Origin: Coffea arabica
Lineage: Eukaryota > Streptophyta > Magnoliopsida > Gentianales > Rubiaceae
Length of the DNA: 64,000 bases
Assembly (NCBI RefSeq): GCF_036785885.1
Contig: NC_092315.1
Span: 22,794,026 to 22,858,025 of the forward strand
Reading direction: 5' to 3'
Below are positions 9,891-20,529 of the stretch, piece by piece. The notes beneath the pieces were generated by a model. The model was not told the origin of the DNA. It saw only the letters and a list, made by a program, of their open reading frames with translations, and made no database searches. A program made the translations under genes and the position numbers. Within the stretch, counting starts at the first letter, position 1; each line of letters starts with the position of its first letter.

Positions 9891-10389
9891 ATGGACGGAC
9901 ATAGTGGCCGTAGCGATAGTCAGGTTGGCACGCAGTCCCGTGCTCCATTACCTATGAATAGAGTCCAGATTCGGCCAAGAGGAGCTGCCATGCATTGGAG
10001 TCCAGCCAACCGCCATCAATGTTACGGGTTTCGCCATACTTATGCCTATCCCAATATAGTGGTTCTGGCTGTGGTGGAGGAGAGAACGGCACTAGCAAAG
10101 GACAATGTTAGGCTTGAAACTGAGGTGAATCAATTAAAGGAAACTATCAGAATGCAAGCCGATCGGATCAAAGAACTTGAGTATGATGTGGTTAAGGGTC
10201 AGGAAAGGGTTGATGGCCTCTGTGCGACTGGTTAAGGGGGCCATGAAAGTGAGGACTAGAGCCGAGTCTATCTTGAACATTTGTGATGACCTACTTGGAG
10301 ATGTGAGCGATGAGGCTTCTCACATCGGAGGTGAGGCAGGAGCTGAACCTGCCCAGGATGGGGGGTCAGCTAGTCCCTCGATGGATTGA
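9891..10389 (+). pseudogene. Extra coiled-coil ORF upstream of gag, frameshifted
   Basis: An ATG at 9891 opens a frame reading MDGHSGRSDSQVGTQSRAP. It then runs through a heptad-patterned segment (ERTALAKDNVRLETEVNQL, then IRMQADRIKELEYDVV) that should form a coiled coil, and stops at 10235. The natural continuation is in the next frame (SVRLVKGAMKVRTRAESIL) and ends in an acidic tail at the stop 10387-10389, so a small indel near 10215 broke one protein of about 165 residues. It lies between PBS and gag, where most chromoviruses have no ORF. A similar tail occurs at 5311-5582 in another element, so it is probably a lineage feature. I recognise no enzymatic domain and assign no function. Confidence 0.55.
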
Positions 10390-10800
10390 GCCCTGACTGT
10401 TAGGTTACTATTTTAGGTGATTTTGACCTTTGTAAATAGAAAGGATAGGGGATGTGGTGACTTGGTGGTTGTACAGTTTTCTTTTGACTACGTACACTGG
10501 CTTTTGCATGATATGACTAGATGGACTATGTCTGTACTTTTGAGGCTTGTACTTGATATTTTTGGCTTTGTTAGTTTGTAAATAACTACTATGAGCCTTT
10601 GAATATATAATACTTTGACTTTGACTTTGACTTGACTTTATTTCGAATTGGCATTTAACTGCTTTGTGTTTTCACTTGCTTATCGTGATTCCGACTTCAT
10701 TTTTAATTGACTTTTGATTGTGAATAAGTATCTATTGTATACCAAAACTTGCTTACACTATTAGTTATGATACTTGAACCCTAGCCTAGTGAATAATAAT
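10390..10800 (+). other. Spacer between the extra ORF and gag
   Basis: About 410 bases with no coding signal, including a TTTGAC-rich patch near 10610-10640 (ACTTTGACTTTGACTTTGAC). It corresponds in position to the spacer 5583-5869 of the other remnant. Confidence 0.5.
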
Positions 10801-11880
10801 GAAGGGTAGAGACAACATTATCGGGGCCATGGGCGTGGACCCAGGCAAACCCAAGATCAGGAAGAGGAACAAGGGTCTGTAGCCAATCAGAACCAGGGAC
10901 TCAGAGGAGAAGAAGGGGATCAGATAGCCATGGCTATCAACCGTATGACTGATTTGTTGGCTCGATTGGTTGACCAGCAAGGTCAAGTACCTGGTAACCA
11001 GCCAAAGGACCCTAAAGTAGGTGAAGATAGGGCCCTAGAATGATTCCAAAAGTTTGCTCCTCCTAAATATCTTGGAGTACCAGATCCCGAAGTTGCCGAG
11101 AACTGGTTTGAAAGAATGGTAGATATATTTGCTGCATTGCACTACACAGAGGAAAGGCAAGTAACCTTCGCCGTTTTCCAGCTGGAAGGTGAGGCCATTC
11201 CTGGCGGAACGTAGTGAAGGCAAAGTGGGACAGAAAGCAAACTTCCCGTACTTGGTTTAACTTCACTAGGGAGTTTAATGAGAAGTTCCTCCCGCCCTTA
11301 ATCCAGGAGAAAAGAGAGGATGAATTTATCAAACTGCGCCAAGGCACTTCGAGTGTGGCGGAATATGAGACCCAATTCACTAGACTCTCCAAATTTGCTC
11401 CGGAACTGGTGGTTACTAAGCAGAAACGCATAAGGCGATTTGTACAGGGTTTGAATGTGGAGATTCAAAAGGACTTAGCTGCAACTCAAATCGACACGTT
11501 TAAGGATACTCTTGAGAAAGCTCAACGAGTGGAGCAGGCCCGATTTCAGGTTCAAACTTTTCAAACAAAAAGATGAGGTGCATCTGGTAGTACTTCCGGG
11601 CAAGGTGATCAAAATGTACCACCTCCTAAATTTGGAAGAGGTACGGGTGGAGTTCAAATCTCAGGGACACTAAGCGGAACTCCCTCCAAAGGGGCTCAAA
11701 GTGGAAGGGGACAACAGAGGACTGTCTCTCAAGGAGGTCCTGCACCTACTCTTCGCGCAAGCTGTGGATATTGTGGTAAGGCAAACCACATCGAGGATGC
11801 TTGTTGGCGAAAGATAAAGAAATGTCTCCGTTGCAGAAGTTTCGAGCATCAAATCGCCACCTGTCCTGTTAAAAACTATG
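10801..11880 (+). pseudogene. gag: gag of the chromovirus (capsid and two zinc knuckles)
   Basis: Encodes the structural protein of the virus-like particle. In order: a basic glycine/arginine start; the helix AINRMTDLLARLVDQQ (about 10930); the capsid-type block KFAPPKYLGVPDPEVAENWF through LQRQVTF-like sequence to about 11190; then, after a frameshift near 11195, WFNFTREFNEKFLPP and LRQGTSSVAEYETQF, typical of the Retrotrans_gag domain. Two CX2CX4HX4C zinc knuckles follow (CGYCGKANHIEDAC from 11763, then CLRCRSFEHQIATC), which would bind genomic RNA. Stops: TAG 10807, TGA 11041, TGA 11574; at least the two TGAs are explained by CGA-to-TGA. The frame continues into protease without a stop codon, as a Gag-Pol polyprotein. 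Confidence 0.85.
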
Positions 11881-12539
11881 AAAGAAATGAAGATGTGCAG
11901 CCAGAGAAGTCAAACTCTAAGCAACTAACTGCTAGTGGGAGTAGGTCGAAAGTCTCTACTAGGGTTTTTGTCTTGGACCATCAGCGAGCCCCTGAGTCCT
12001 CTGAAGTAGTGGAAGGTACGATTCCTGTATTCCACCGCTTAGCTAAACTTTTAATTGACCCTGGGGCAACCCATTCTTTTGTAAATCCTGCCTTTATGTA
12101 TAGTATTGATGTGAATCCCGTTAAATTACCTTATGACTTGGAAGTTAGAACACCTACTGGGGATCAGAGCCTAGTTACCAATATGATTTATAAAAATTTT
12201 GAGATTTGGGTAGGAGAACGGAAGTTGGTGGTAGACTTGATAAGTTTAGATCTCAAGGGGTATGACGTGATATTAGGCATGGATTGGTTGGTTCATTATA
12301 ATGCTCAGTTAAACTGCAAGACTAAGGTGGTGAAGTTCTCTATACCCGGAGAGGCAACTTTAAGATTGGATGTGAGAGGTAGATTAGTCTCGTCTGCACT
12401 TATTTCGGGAATTCGAGCCAGAAAATTATTGAATAAAAGGGCGCAGGGTTACTTAGCCTTCTTAATTAATGCTCCTGGAGACAAGGTGAAATTGGAAGAT
12501 GTGTTAGTAGTAAATGAATTTCCCGATATTTTCCCCACG
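11881..12539 (+). pseudogene. Retropepsin-like protease of the chromovirus
   Basis: In frame with the zinc knuckles upstream. LLIDPGATHSFVNPAFM (about 12048) is the aspartic protease active-site block; here D-P-G replaces the usual D-S-G or D-T-G, so catalysis is doubtful. YDVILGMDWLVHYNAQLNC (about 12261) is the conserved second block. LDVRGRLVSSALISGIRARK and VNEFPDIFP mark the linker to RT. A frameshift at about 12535-12540 separates it from RT, which continues in another frame. Confidence 0.85.
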
Positions 12540-13357
12540 AGTTGAAGTCGATGCCGCCAGAGAGGGAAATAGAATTTAAGATCAATTTGGTGCCTGGAAC
12601 CGCTCCTATTGCAAAAACACCATACTGAATGGCCCCTGTCGAACTTAAGGAACTAAACCTGTAATTACAGGATTTGTTAGAGCTAGAGTTTATTCGAGAA
12701 AGTGAATCACCTTAGGGAGCACCTGTTTTATTTGTTAAAAAGAAGGATGGTAGTTTGAGACTCTGTATAAACTATCGCGACTTAAATGATGTCACGGTGA
12801 AAAATAAGTATCCTTTGCCACACATTGATGAGTTGTTTGACCAGTTACAAGGAGCGGTGGTTTTCTCTAAATTGGACTTGAGGCAAGGTTATTATCACCT
12901 ATGAATTAAGCAGGAGGACATATCAAATACTGCTTTTAATTCTAGATATGGGCATTTCGAGTTTGCAGTGATGTCTTTTGGTCTAACGAATGCTCTGGCT
13001 GCATTTGTGGATCTAATGCATCGAGTCTTTAAACCCTATTTGGACCAATTTGTCGTGGTGTTCATAGATGATATCTTAGTATATTCAAAGACTCGAGAGG
13101 ATCATGAACGGCATTTGAGGGTAGTTTTGTAGACTTTGAGAGAACATCAGTTATATGCCAAATTTAACAAGTGTGAGTTTTGGTTGGAACAAATTTCTTT
13201 TCTAGGGCATGTAATATCCAAAGATGGCACTTCTGTGGATTCAGTGAAAGTAGAAGCCGTATCTGAGTGGAAACGGCCAGAAACCCTAACTGAGGTCCAT
13301 AGTTTCCTGGGTTTGGCGGGATACTACCGTCGGTTCATCAAAGATTTCTCCAATTAA
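12540..13357 (+). pseudogene. Reverse transcriptase of the chromovirus
   Basis: The gypsy RT fingers and palm are readable in one frame: [50 protein letters not shown] (first catalytic aspartate in KLDL), [18 protein letters not shown], and FIDDILVYS (13061 onwards, the catalytic FxDD). [23 protein letters not shown] and [16 protein letters not shown] complete it. Stops at 12626 (TGA), 12662 (TAA), 12713 (TAG), 12902 (TGA) and 13130 (TAG) lie in this frame. All five fit C-to-T or complementary G-to-A changes from CGA, CAA/CAG or TGG codons. A 1-base deletion near 13355 shifts the frame into RNase H. The catalytic residues are intact although the gene is dead. Confidence 0.9.
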
Positions 13358-13872
13358 CTGGCCCTTTAACTGACCTGACAAAAAATTATGGTCAATTTGT
13401 CTGGGGTTCTAAGTGTGAAGTTAGTTTCCGAGAATTAAAGAAACGGTTAATGTCGGCACTCATCTTAGCCTTACCAAACGGGAAAGACAGCTTCACTGTA
13501 TATACTGACACCTCAAGAGAAGGATTGGGATATGTTCTAATGCAAAATGGAAGTGTAATTGCCTATGCCTCTAGGAAATTAAAGTCTCATGAGCGAAATT
13601 ACCCGACTCATGATTTGGAATTGACCGCTGTAGTTTTTACCCTAAAGAAGTGGAGGCATTACTTATATGGGGTGACTTTTGAGGTGTATACCGACCATAA
13701 GAGATTGAAATACCGATTTTCTCAGAATGAGCTAAACTTGAGACAACGTCGATGGGTGGAATTTCTTGAGAATTATGATTGTACAATTAACTACCACCCG
13801 GAGAAGGCCAACGTTGTAGCGGATGCTTTAAGTCAGAAAGTTCAACTAGCTGAATTAATAGTCAAGGAATGA
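13358..13872 (+). pseudogene. RNase H domain of the chromovirus
   Basis: Removes genomic RNA and primer during reverse transcription in working relatives. The frame opened by the shift near 13355 reads [10 protein letters not shown], then [20 protein letters not shown] (first acidic residue in YTD), [20 protein letters not shown] (the DLEL glutamate), [20 protein letters not shown] (third acidic residue in YTDH) and ends [15 protein letters not shown]. The four-part family pattern is complete. A TGA at 13870 interrupts the polyprotein, again from a plausible CGA. Confidence 0.88.
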
Positions 13873-14952
13873 AATTTATTGGAAAAAGTGAGTGAATGGA
13901 ACCCACGGTTGGACCGACAGAGAGTGATTTTGTGCAATATCACAGAGAGTTCTGATTTGTTGGACCGAATTAAAGAAGTTTAGAAGAATGACCAAATGGT
14001 GCAAAATGGGTAGAAAAAGTACAAAAAGGGAAATCTCAGATTTTAATGTGAGTTTCGAGGGTATTTTGAAATTTCGTGATCAGATAGTGGTACCGCAAGA
14101 TGAAGTGATAAAAAGAGAGATTTTTGAGAGGCACATCGATCTAAATAAACAGTACATCCCAAAAGCAGTAAAATGTACCAAGATTTGAGGAGACTATATT
14201 GGTGGGATAAAATGAAGAAGGAAATTGCTCAATTTGTCCAAAAGTGTTTAGTGTGCCAACAAGTGAAAGCTGAACATCAGAAATCCTTAGGTCTTCTACA
14301 ACCTCTTGAAATCCCTGAGTGGAAATGGGAACATATTACCATGGATTTCGTATCAGGGTTACCCCGTACCCAGAAAGGTCATGACGTCGTTTGGGTAATA
14401 GTAGACAGGTTGACCAAGTCTGCTCATTTCTTGCCTATAAATATGAGATACTCCTTGGAGAAATTGGCCCAACTGTATATGGATGAGATACTGAGATTAT
14501 ATGGGATCCCCGTAAGCATTGTTTCTGACAAAGATTCGCGGTTGGTGTCTCGTTTCTGGCAACAGTTACATGAAGTTTTGGGGACCAAGTTGAACTTTAG
14601 TACTACTTATCGTCCCCAATTTGATGGACAGTCAGAGAGAACCATTCAAACACTTGAGAACATGTTAAGGACTTGTATTTTGGATTTTGGCAGAAGTTGG
14701 GGACAGTATATGGTGTTGGTTGAATTTGCATACAATAATAGTTATCATTCTTCCATACAAATGGCACCGTACAAAGCTCTCTATGGAAGAAAGTGCCGAT
14801 CACCAAAATACTGGAATGAAGTAGGGGAAAGAAGGGTTTTAGACCCAATTACAATACCGTGGATCGAAGATGCCTATGAGAAAGTGAAGGTGATATGTCA
14901 GAGGCTTCAGACAGCGCAAAGTCGACAGAAGAGTTACGCCAATAATCGGTGA
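13873..14952 (+). pseudogene. Integrase, zinc and catalytic domains
   Basis: After a broken linker (TAG at 13981 and a frameshift around 14000) the integrase is readable. MYQDLRRLYWWDKMKKEIA with KCLVCQQVK gives the C..C half of the HHCC zinc domain; the HH half before 14173 is degraded. The catalytic core follows from 14173 in one frame. The first D is in TMDFVSGLP (14344-14346), the second D in SIVSDKDSRL (14527-14529), and the E in DGQSERTIQTLENML (14635-14637), so D,D,E is intact. FAYNNSYHSSIQMAPYKALYG follows. It ends at a TGA (14950-14952) in place of a likely CGA, and the same frame continues at 14959. Confidence 0.9.
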
Positions 14953-15369
14953 AAAGACTTGGAGTTTGAAGTTGGAGACAAGGTATTTCTAAAGGTCACA
15001 TCACTTCGAAGTCTCACAGCGAGAAAAGGAAAGAAACTTCAACCGAGATACGTACGACCTTTCAAAATTCTTCAACGAGTAGGGAATGTGGCATACCAGT
15101 TGGAGTTACCAGCGAGTCTATCCAGGATCCATGACGTATTTCACGTTTCTATGTTGAAGAAGTATTATCTAGACCCCATTCATGTGCTGAAGCCAGAAGA
15201 AATTGACATTGACTAATCACTGACTTACGAATAAAGGCCGGTACAGATCTTAGATCGAAAAGTAAAAGAATTAAGGACTAAACAGATACCTTTGGTAAAG
15301 GTTTTGTGGAGAAATCATGAGGAAGAGGAAGCTACTTGGGAAGTGGAAGAGGACATTCGCGCAAAATAG
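14953..15369 (+). pseudogene. Integrase C-terminus with chromodomain
   Basis: Same frame as the catalytic core. FEVGDKVFLKVTSLRSL and KLQPRYVRPFKILQRVGNVA form the GPY/F-type module (here with RPF), and LPASLSRIHDVFHVSMLKKY is the conserved block after it. After stops at 15214 and about 15232 comes PVQILDRKVKELRTKQIPLV followed by KVLWRNHEEEEATWEVEEDI, a chromodomain, the histone-reading module that guides chromovirus integration. The coding region ends close to the polypurine tract. Confidence 0.85.
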
Positions 15370-15419
15370 CCTGAGCTATTCAGTAATCAAAGTGAAAATT
15401 TTGAGGACGAAATTCTTTT

Positions 15420-15432
15420 AAGGGGGAGAGAG
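15420..15432 (+). other. Polypurine tract
   Basis: AAGGGGGAGAGAG directly precedes the 3' LTR start TGTGAGAACC at 15433. It would prime plus-strand DNA synthesis. Confidence 0.9.
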
Positions 15433-16618
15433 TGTGAGAACCCTCACTTTAAAATATAAATTCTCCTAAACTACTTGCCTTGCCCTATGATTAAATCACT
15501 TGAAACATTTCCTTGCATTGCATTTTGTTGCTCTTACTTGAATTGTAACATTTCCTAGACTTGGCAATTTATTTTTATCTCATTAGATATACTTTGACCA
15601 AATGTCCTTTTATTTGTGGTTGGGACTTTATATGATAGTTTAGAGGTGTTAAATAGACATTGAAACATTTGGAGGGTAGAAACTTCATTAGTCAAAGATT
15701 AAGGGAAGAAAGGACTAAGATTGGGCCATATGGCAAAACCCTAGTCACACATCTTGTTTGACCAAAGGATTAAAGGAAATTTAAACCATATTGGAGCCAT
15801 TATTTCCTTAGCTTGGCGGACTCTCTTGAAGCTTCCAAGGGAAGGAAGAAAACTCCATCTTCTTGCTTTTAAAACTCTAGTTTGATCTTGAGCAAATATC
15901 ATAAGAGAAGGAACTTGAGTTAGTGAGTGAACCACCTTCAACCCTAGAGTGTATTTCAAGCCTAGAGCTTTGATTTTGGTGGTTTGTTTTGGTGCTTCAA
16001 GCTTCACATAAGATAGGTATGTGAACCTTAAATCCTAGCTTTCTTGTACCATATCAAGTATTTGAAGTTTTGATGGCAAACTAGGAGTCAAATGAATGTT
16101 GTTTGTGGTTAAAATTCTTGAACTAAACAAGTGATAGTAGGGTTGGTTGTTTTGTATACCATGTGTTTGATGAATTGCTTGGGCTTTGTTTATAACTTTC
16201 CTTCATGTATTCACATGTTTTGGACCCTTTTGAGTTAATGATAACACTTGGTATGATGTTTAAGTTAACTACAATGAAAGGATGAAGATTGGTGATATAA
16301 GTGAACTAGTGGACTGTTTTGTTTACTCTTGGCTGACCAGTTTTGTAGGAGAGGTTTCTCCTTGATTTTGTGGTTCATTTGCACCTTATTGAAGCCTAAG
16401 AAACTTGAATAAATATTGGTTTAAGGTTTGGTGTAAGTTAAAATGGAAATTAAGCAAGAAAAGTGGTTGTTTTGAACAAGTAGTCCACTATAGCCACTAT
16501 GCACTTTCGAGGATGTTTTCTAGCAATATTGTTTTGAACAAGTCATCCTCAAGCATGTTTCGAGGATTTTCAACTTTCCTCATTGGGAGCAAATGCCTCA
16601 AAAGTGGTGTCCCTGTGT
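15433..16618 (+). mobile_element. 3' LTR of the chromovirus, truncated
   Basis: Begins TGTGAGAACCCTCAC and aligns with the 5' LTR up to about 16172, the point where the nested LTR entered the 5' copy. The remainder to about 16618 has no recognised partner, and contains a repeated TTGTTTTGAACAAGT at 16470-16545. The U5 terminus (GGTTCGCC, GTCACA) is missing, so the LTR was cut before or when the minus-strand Tat-like element came to lie next to it. Confidence 0.75.
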
Positions 16619-17338
16619 TCAGGAAAAAGATTCGTACTTGAGCCTAGTCCTTGTTCTCCCTTTTTTCCTTAACACTATATCTCCGGCTTCGATCATGTCC
16701 TGGATCTTATGCTTCAATGCCCTACATTTTTTAGTGGAATGTCCGCGAGTTCCCAAATGATAAGCGCAGATAGCTTGAGGATCATAATCGCGAGGAAACC
16801 CTTTACGATAGATTTTGAGAGGAATAACACCAATTTTCCCAGCAGCTTTCAGTTGTTCGTACAATTGATCGATAGGTTGGCCCAAGTTGGTGAAAGTTCG
16901 AGATCGGCTGGGTTTTTGTATTTCTTTGGTTGGAGGATGGGTTGGGTTGTTTAGTTGAGTAGGTCTTGGATTATAAGGAGGCTGAAGTCGAGTTTGAAGA
17001 TTGGGTTGAAAAGTTGGGACGGGTAGTATAGATGGGTTTGCATAGTTTGGCCGAGGTCGAGGGTGATTGATAGTAGTATGGTAAGCAGGGCGTGGGTATG
17101 GGTAAGGGTATGAGTAGGTAGGTTGATTAGTAGGTAAGGGATTATACTGAACACTAATACTGCTAGAAAACAATTGGTCAATCAAGTGCCTTTGTGCGGT
17201 CACCTCCGTGCTTAAGTCATTGATTTTGTTCAACACTTCGCTCAATTGAATTCCCAGATTTGCAGAGTCTGTTGGAGGTACCGTTGCGGGCCTATCAGAT
17301 GATTCTGGATGGGTACTCATGTTTACACGATTTCTCAA
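16619..17338 (-). pseudogene. gag: Tat/Ogre-like gag, N- and C-terminus joined
   Basis: An open frame of 239 residues. It starts MRNRVNMSTHPESSDRPATV; the second Met may be the true start. A helix follows (LGIQLSEVLNKINDLSTEVT), then a proline- and tyrosine-rich linker (residues about 75-145). The C-terminal block RTFTNLGQPIDQLYEQLKAA leads into CAYHLGTRGHSTKKC and ALKHKIQDMIEAGDIV. The last block is the CX2HX5HX4C zinc-finger-like end of Tat/Ogre gag. The Retrotrans_gag capsid core expected between them is missing, so the protein is an internal-deletion product, although the frame is open. The end (RTRLKYESFS) is not family-like and probably marks the truncation near 16640. Confidence 0.75.
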
Positions 17339-19650
17339 AACTCGGCTGCGAGATCGTGTGACGATGGGGCTTCTTCTTGTAGCTATGTTTGCAATTATCT
17401 GAAAGATTAGAAAAACCCTTTTTAGATTCCCCTTTGATTAACTGCTGCCAAAAAGAAAAGAAAGAAAAAGAAAAAGACACGAGTTAGTCTATATTAAGGT
17501 AATTCGGATGCATGTCCTATTGGGGGACCCTTTTTGTGCCAAGGATAGGCCTAACATGATGTAATCCTCTGAGGTAGGCACTATACTATACCTGATGGAT
17601 CCGATTAACTTATTGATATTTGATGGAAAAGCAAATTGAAAATTTTGGTCCAATTGAACAGCGGGAGACCTCTAACAGAAGTGAGGAAAAATCCGAATGA
17701 ATGAATGATTTTGGTTGGCATAGGAATTCATACAAATCGATTTAACTTTGACGAACTTGCTATTGGAGAGTTTGCAATTTCTTTACATGGATTGAAATCC
17801 TAATCTATCCAAATGGGATGAATGCAATGGTTGATTTTCTCAAAATCGACTAGGTTTCCCAATTTGAAGTTTGACATTGAAACCCTAATTGGTCAAATAG
17901 ATTGAGGGAAATTGATAAACTTTGCTGGATCACCCTAAAAATGTATACACTTGATCAAATAGATTGAATGAAATTGACGATTTATTCAAAAATGACTAGA
18001 TCACCCTAAAAAAGGGGTAAACTGGTCAAATGAATTGAAATTGATGATCTATTTAAAATTGACTAGATTATCCTAAAACTGAATGAATGGATTGAGTTAA
18101 TGACTTATTCAAAAATGACTAAATTGTTCTAAGAGTGAATAAATTGATCAAATACATGAAATGGAGTTAGTGATTTTATTCAAAAATGAGTAATTTGTTC
18201 AAAAATGACTGGATTGTCCTAAGAATGAATGAATTGAAAAGAATGGATTGGATGAGGCTGATGAATAAAATGGTCAAATGGATTGAATAATCAGTTCAAT
18301 AGATTGAACGGAATTGATTATTCAAAAATCGATTGCATTGTCTATCCATTGGTAGTTTCAAAAAATTCATTGCAATACATTAGTCTATGAGTCTTCTAAA
18401 ATCAAGATTTGGCCTCAATATATTTATCGTCCCAATCAATGAAGAATTATTTGTGAATTTCTTCAAATTAATGTCCTTTTACGCAAGGGATTTTACCAAT
18501 TATGTTAAAAATGACCAAAAGATGATTGTTAGATGCTCATATTCTAATGTGCAAAAGTTGTTTTATTATCATGGAAAAGATCGGATCCTACCATACCTCG
18601 TGCACTACCCCTTCAAACGGTACGAAAAATATAAACATGCAAGTCTCATTGGATTAAATATCCGAGACACGAGGTGGTTTATTCCTAACGTGGGATTTCC
18701 TAAATGGCATTCCCTCTAAGGTTTATGCATGATGCCAATTTATTAAAACGATTAAATACAATTTGATGAAAACATGACCTAAAGGAACCCTTTGTATGCT
18801 AGGGTAGGCCTAAAATGACATGCAATTATTAATTTATAAATGCAATACATCGAAATCTTTAAACATGCGATAGCCTATCTAAGCAGGTAGGCTCTATAAA
18901 GAGGATCATGCCAGATCTCTTATTCCTAGCGTTTGTGAATGCAAAAGACAAGAAAACAAGGAAAAAGTTAGTTCAACACATATCAAAAATAGAAAGCAAG
19001 ATAAGGAAAGAGGGGTGGAATCCCTCCCCTCGTGCTTAGTGTCCCTAATCAGGTAAGGTTCGACTCTATCTTAGGGTATTTCTAATATGGATGCATGAGG
19101 TATGGCTCACTAATGCATCTAGACTCAATAAGTCTCAAGGTTCCCAAGCCTTCAGACCTAAAGGCGAAGCGTCATCAATCCCAGGGCCTTCGGTCGGTGG
19201 CTCGAGTGATCCCTTAGGCATCGCTATGGGCACAGTGCACACCATCCGCCTACCTAAGGAAATCGATCCTAATCCTACAAGGAGATGTGGGATGGCGCCC
19301 ACGAAAAAGAAAAATAGGGTAAATAAAACTATGCATGCACGTATGAGGTGCTTTTCTTTTGAGGGGAGGGATTAGAATACCATCAAATGCGGTCAACGGT
19401 TCTAGGGTAGCTACCCCCCCAAGATGCAAGCGCGATACAAGTAAAAAGCAAATAAAAAAATAAACCATTCATTCATCACATATGCGGTGTACGAGAGGTG
19501 ATTCGATTGCGAATGTTGTAAATGCAAAAACCCTAAAAAGAGAAAAAGAAAAAGGAAAAGAAGAATGCAACCTAACGCCTCCAAATGTGACACATAAGAA
19601 GGTTAAAAGAAGAAAAAGATTGAGTAAATCAAATGCTCAGACCCTCTAAG
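17339..19650 (-). mobile_element. Leader region of the Tat/Ogre-like element
   Basis: Lies between PBS and gag on the minus strand. No coding signal convinces me. The 110-residue plus-strand frame at 18387-18719 has no known motif and runs against the element. A phrase GGGTAGGCCTAA / GGATAGGCCTAA recurs near 17540 and 18800 with flanking CCCTTT, so part of the leader is duplicated. A GC-rich patch lies at 19010-19320. Long leaders are usual in Ogre-type elements. Confidence 0.55.
17860..18350. repeat. Degenerate minisatellite, about 70-80 bp period
   Basis: A phrase of the kind TTATTCAAAAATGACTAGAT followed by CCTAAAA, GAATGAATTGA and TCAAATAGATTGAATG is repeated about six times with many changes and indels, for example near 17975, 18100, 18180 and 18315. 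It lies in the leader of the Tat-like element. Confidence 0.7.
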
Positions 19651-19668
19651 TCCCCAGTGGAGTCGCCA
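19651..19668 (-). other. Primer-binding site, tRNA-Arg-like
   Basis: The minus strand reads TGGCGACTCCACTGGGGA two bases after the LTR terminus. It fits the 18-nt PBS type reported for Ogre/Tat elements, complementary to a tRNA-Arg 3' end ending in CCA. The tRNA assignment is from family knowledge. Confidence 0.75.
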
Positions 19669-20529
19669 ACTATCACGCCCCATTTTTTAATAAGAAAAAT
19701 AAATGGTTTAAAAAGTGAATTTTAATTCAAGTTTTGTTGATTGGAAAATGACTTTTGATATAAAAAGAAAATGGGCCGAAATGGGACTTAAAAGTGCCAC
19801 GATTTTGACCCAAATAAATAGTTTAAAAATGGTTTTTGAAAAAAATCGGAGTCGCCACTTGGTATCGAGTTAAGGTGTACCAAGTCACCTAAAAATGAAT
19901 TTTTTAAAGAGAAAAGGAGAAAACCCTTTTTAAACGACTCCTAAGTCTACAAAAATCAGAGAAAGTGTTCGAGAGTCACATTTGAAGAAAGGGAAGGCAA
20001 GGATAAAAATCCGAGGCACCCTTTCGACCTAGCCAAGACTAGTTGCATGATTTAGTAAAAAATTTTCTTATTTTTAACCTAAAGATTTATCACATTTGGA
20101 TGTACTATATGAATGAAAACCCTAGACCTAAGAGGGTATCGGGGGGTCAAAATATCTCTTCAAAACTTAATTGATACCAATCACATTAATTGTGATGCCA
20201 AATAGGGATTCTTTGAAGAGGTCACGAATAATGCAAAAATATGAGACTCTAAGAAAAGAAAAAGAATAAATAATTATATAAATACAAATATACATGACTT
20301 AAAGGGATGCATCATAACGGGTACGGGGGACTAGTGTTCGTGACTCAATTTTTCCTTTAATAGAGGGAATACGAGCGTGCTAAGGCTAGAGAGCCAAACT
20401 CGTCCATATCCCATACTTAAGGGGTATTCTCTAATCTAATCAAGCAAATGTACAAACCTATCTCTAATTTTCCTTATATGAAATGCAAGTCTAATTTCAT
20501 GTCTCATGCATACGAGTATATAAAGGAAA

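Larger units (their letters stand above)
6730..16618 (+). mobile_element. Ty3/gypsy chromovirus (Tekay/Del-like), degenerate
   Basis: Order seen: 5' LTR (6730-9773, with a foreign LTR inside), PBS (9776), extra ORF, gag with two CCHC knuckles, protease, RT, RNase H, integrase, chromodomain-like C-terminus, polypurine tract (15420-15432), 3' LTR from 15433. The protease-RT-RH-INT order defines Ty3/gypsy. The terminal KVLWRNHEEEEATWEVEEDI motif is the chromodomain typical of Tekay/Del chromoviruses. The first 300 or so bases of the two LTRs align clearly but with many differences, so insertion is not recent. The element has at least nine in-frame stops and several frameshifts, and its 3' LTR lacks the U5 part; it cannot be autonomous. 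No target duplication is recoverable. Confidence 0.9.

Noticed and set aside
14603-14848. Minus-strand 81-residue frame inside integrase
   Set aside because: Shadow of the integrase coding sequence on the other strand.
18387-18719. 110-residue plus-strand protein
   Set aside because: No recognised motif, lies against the orientation of the surrounding Tat-like element within its leader, and is AT-rich chance frame in appearance.
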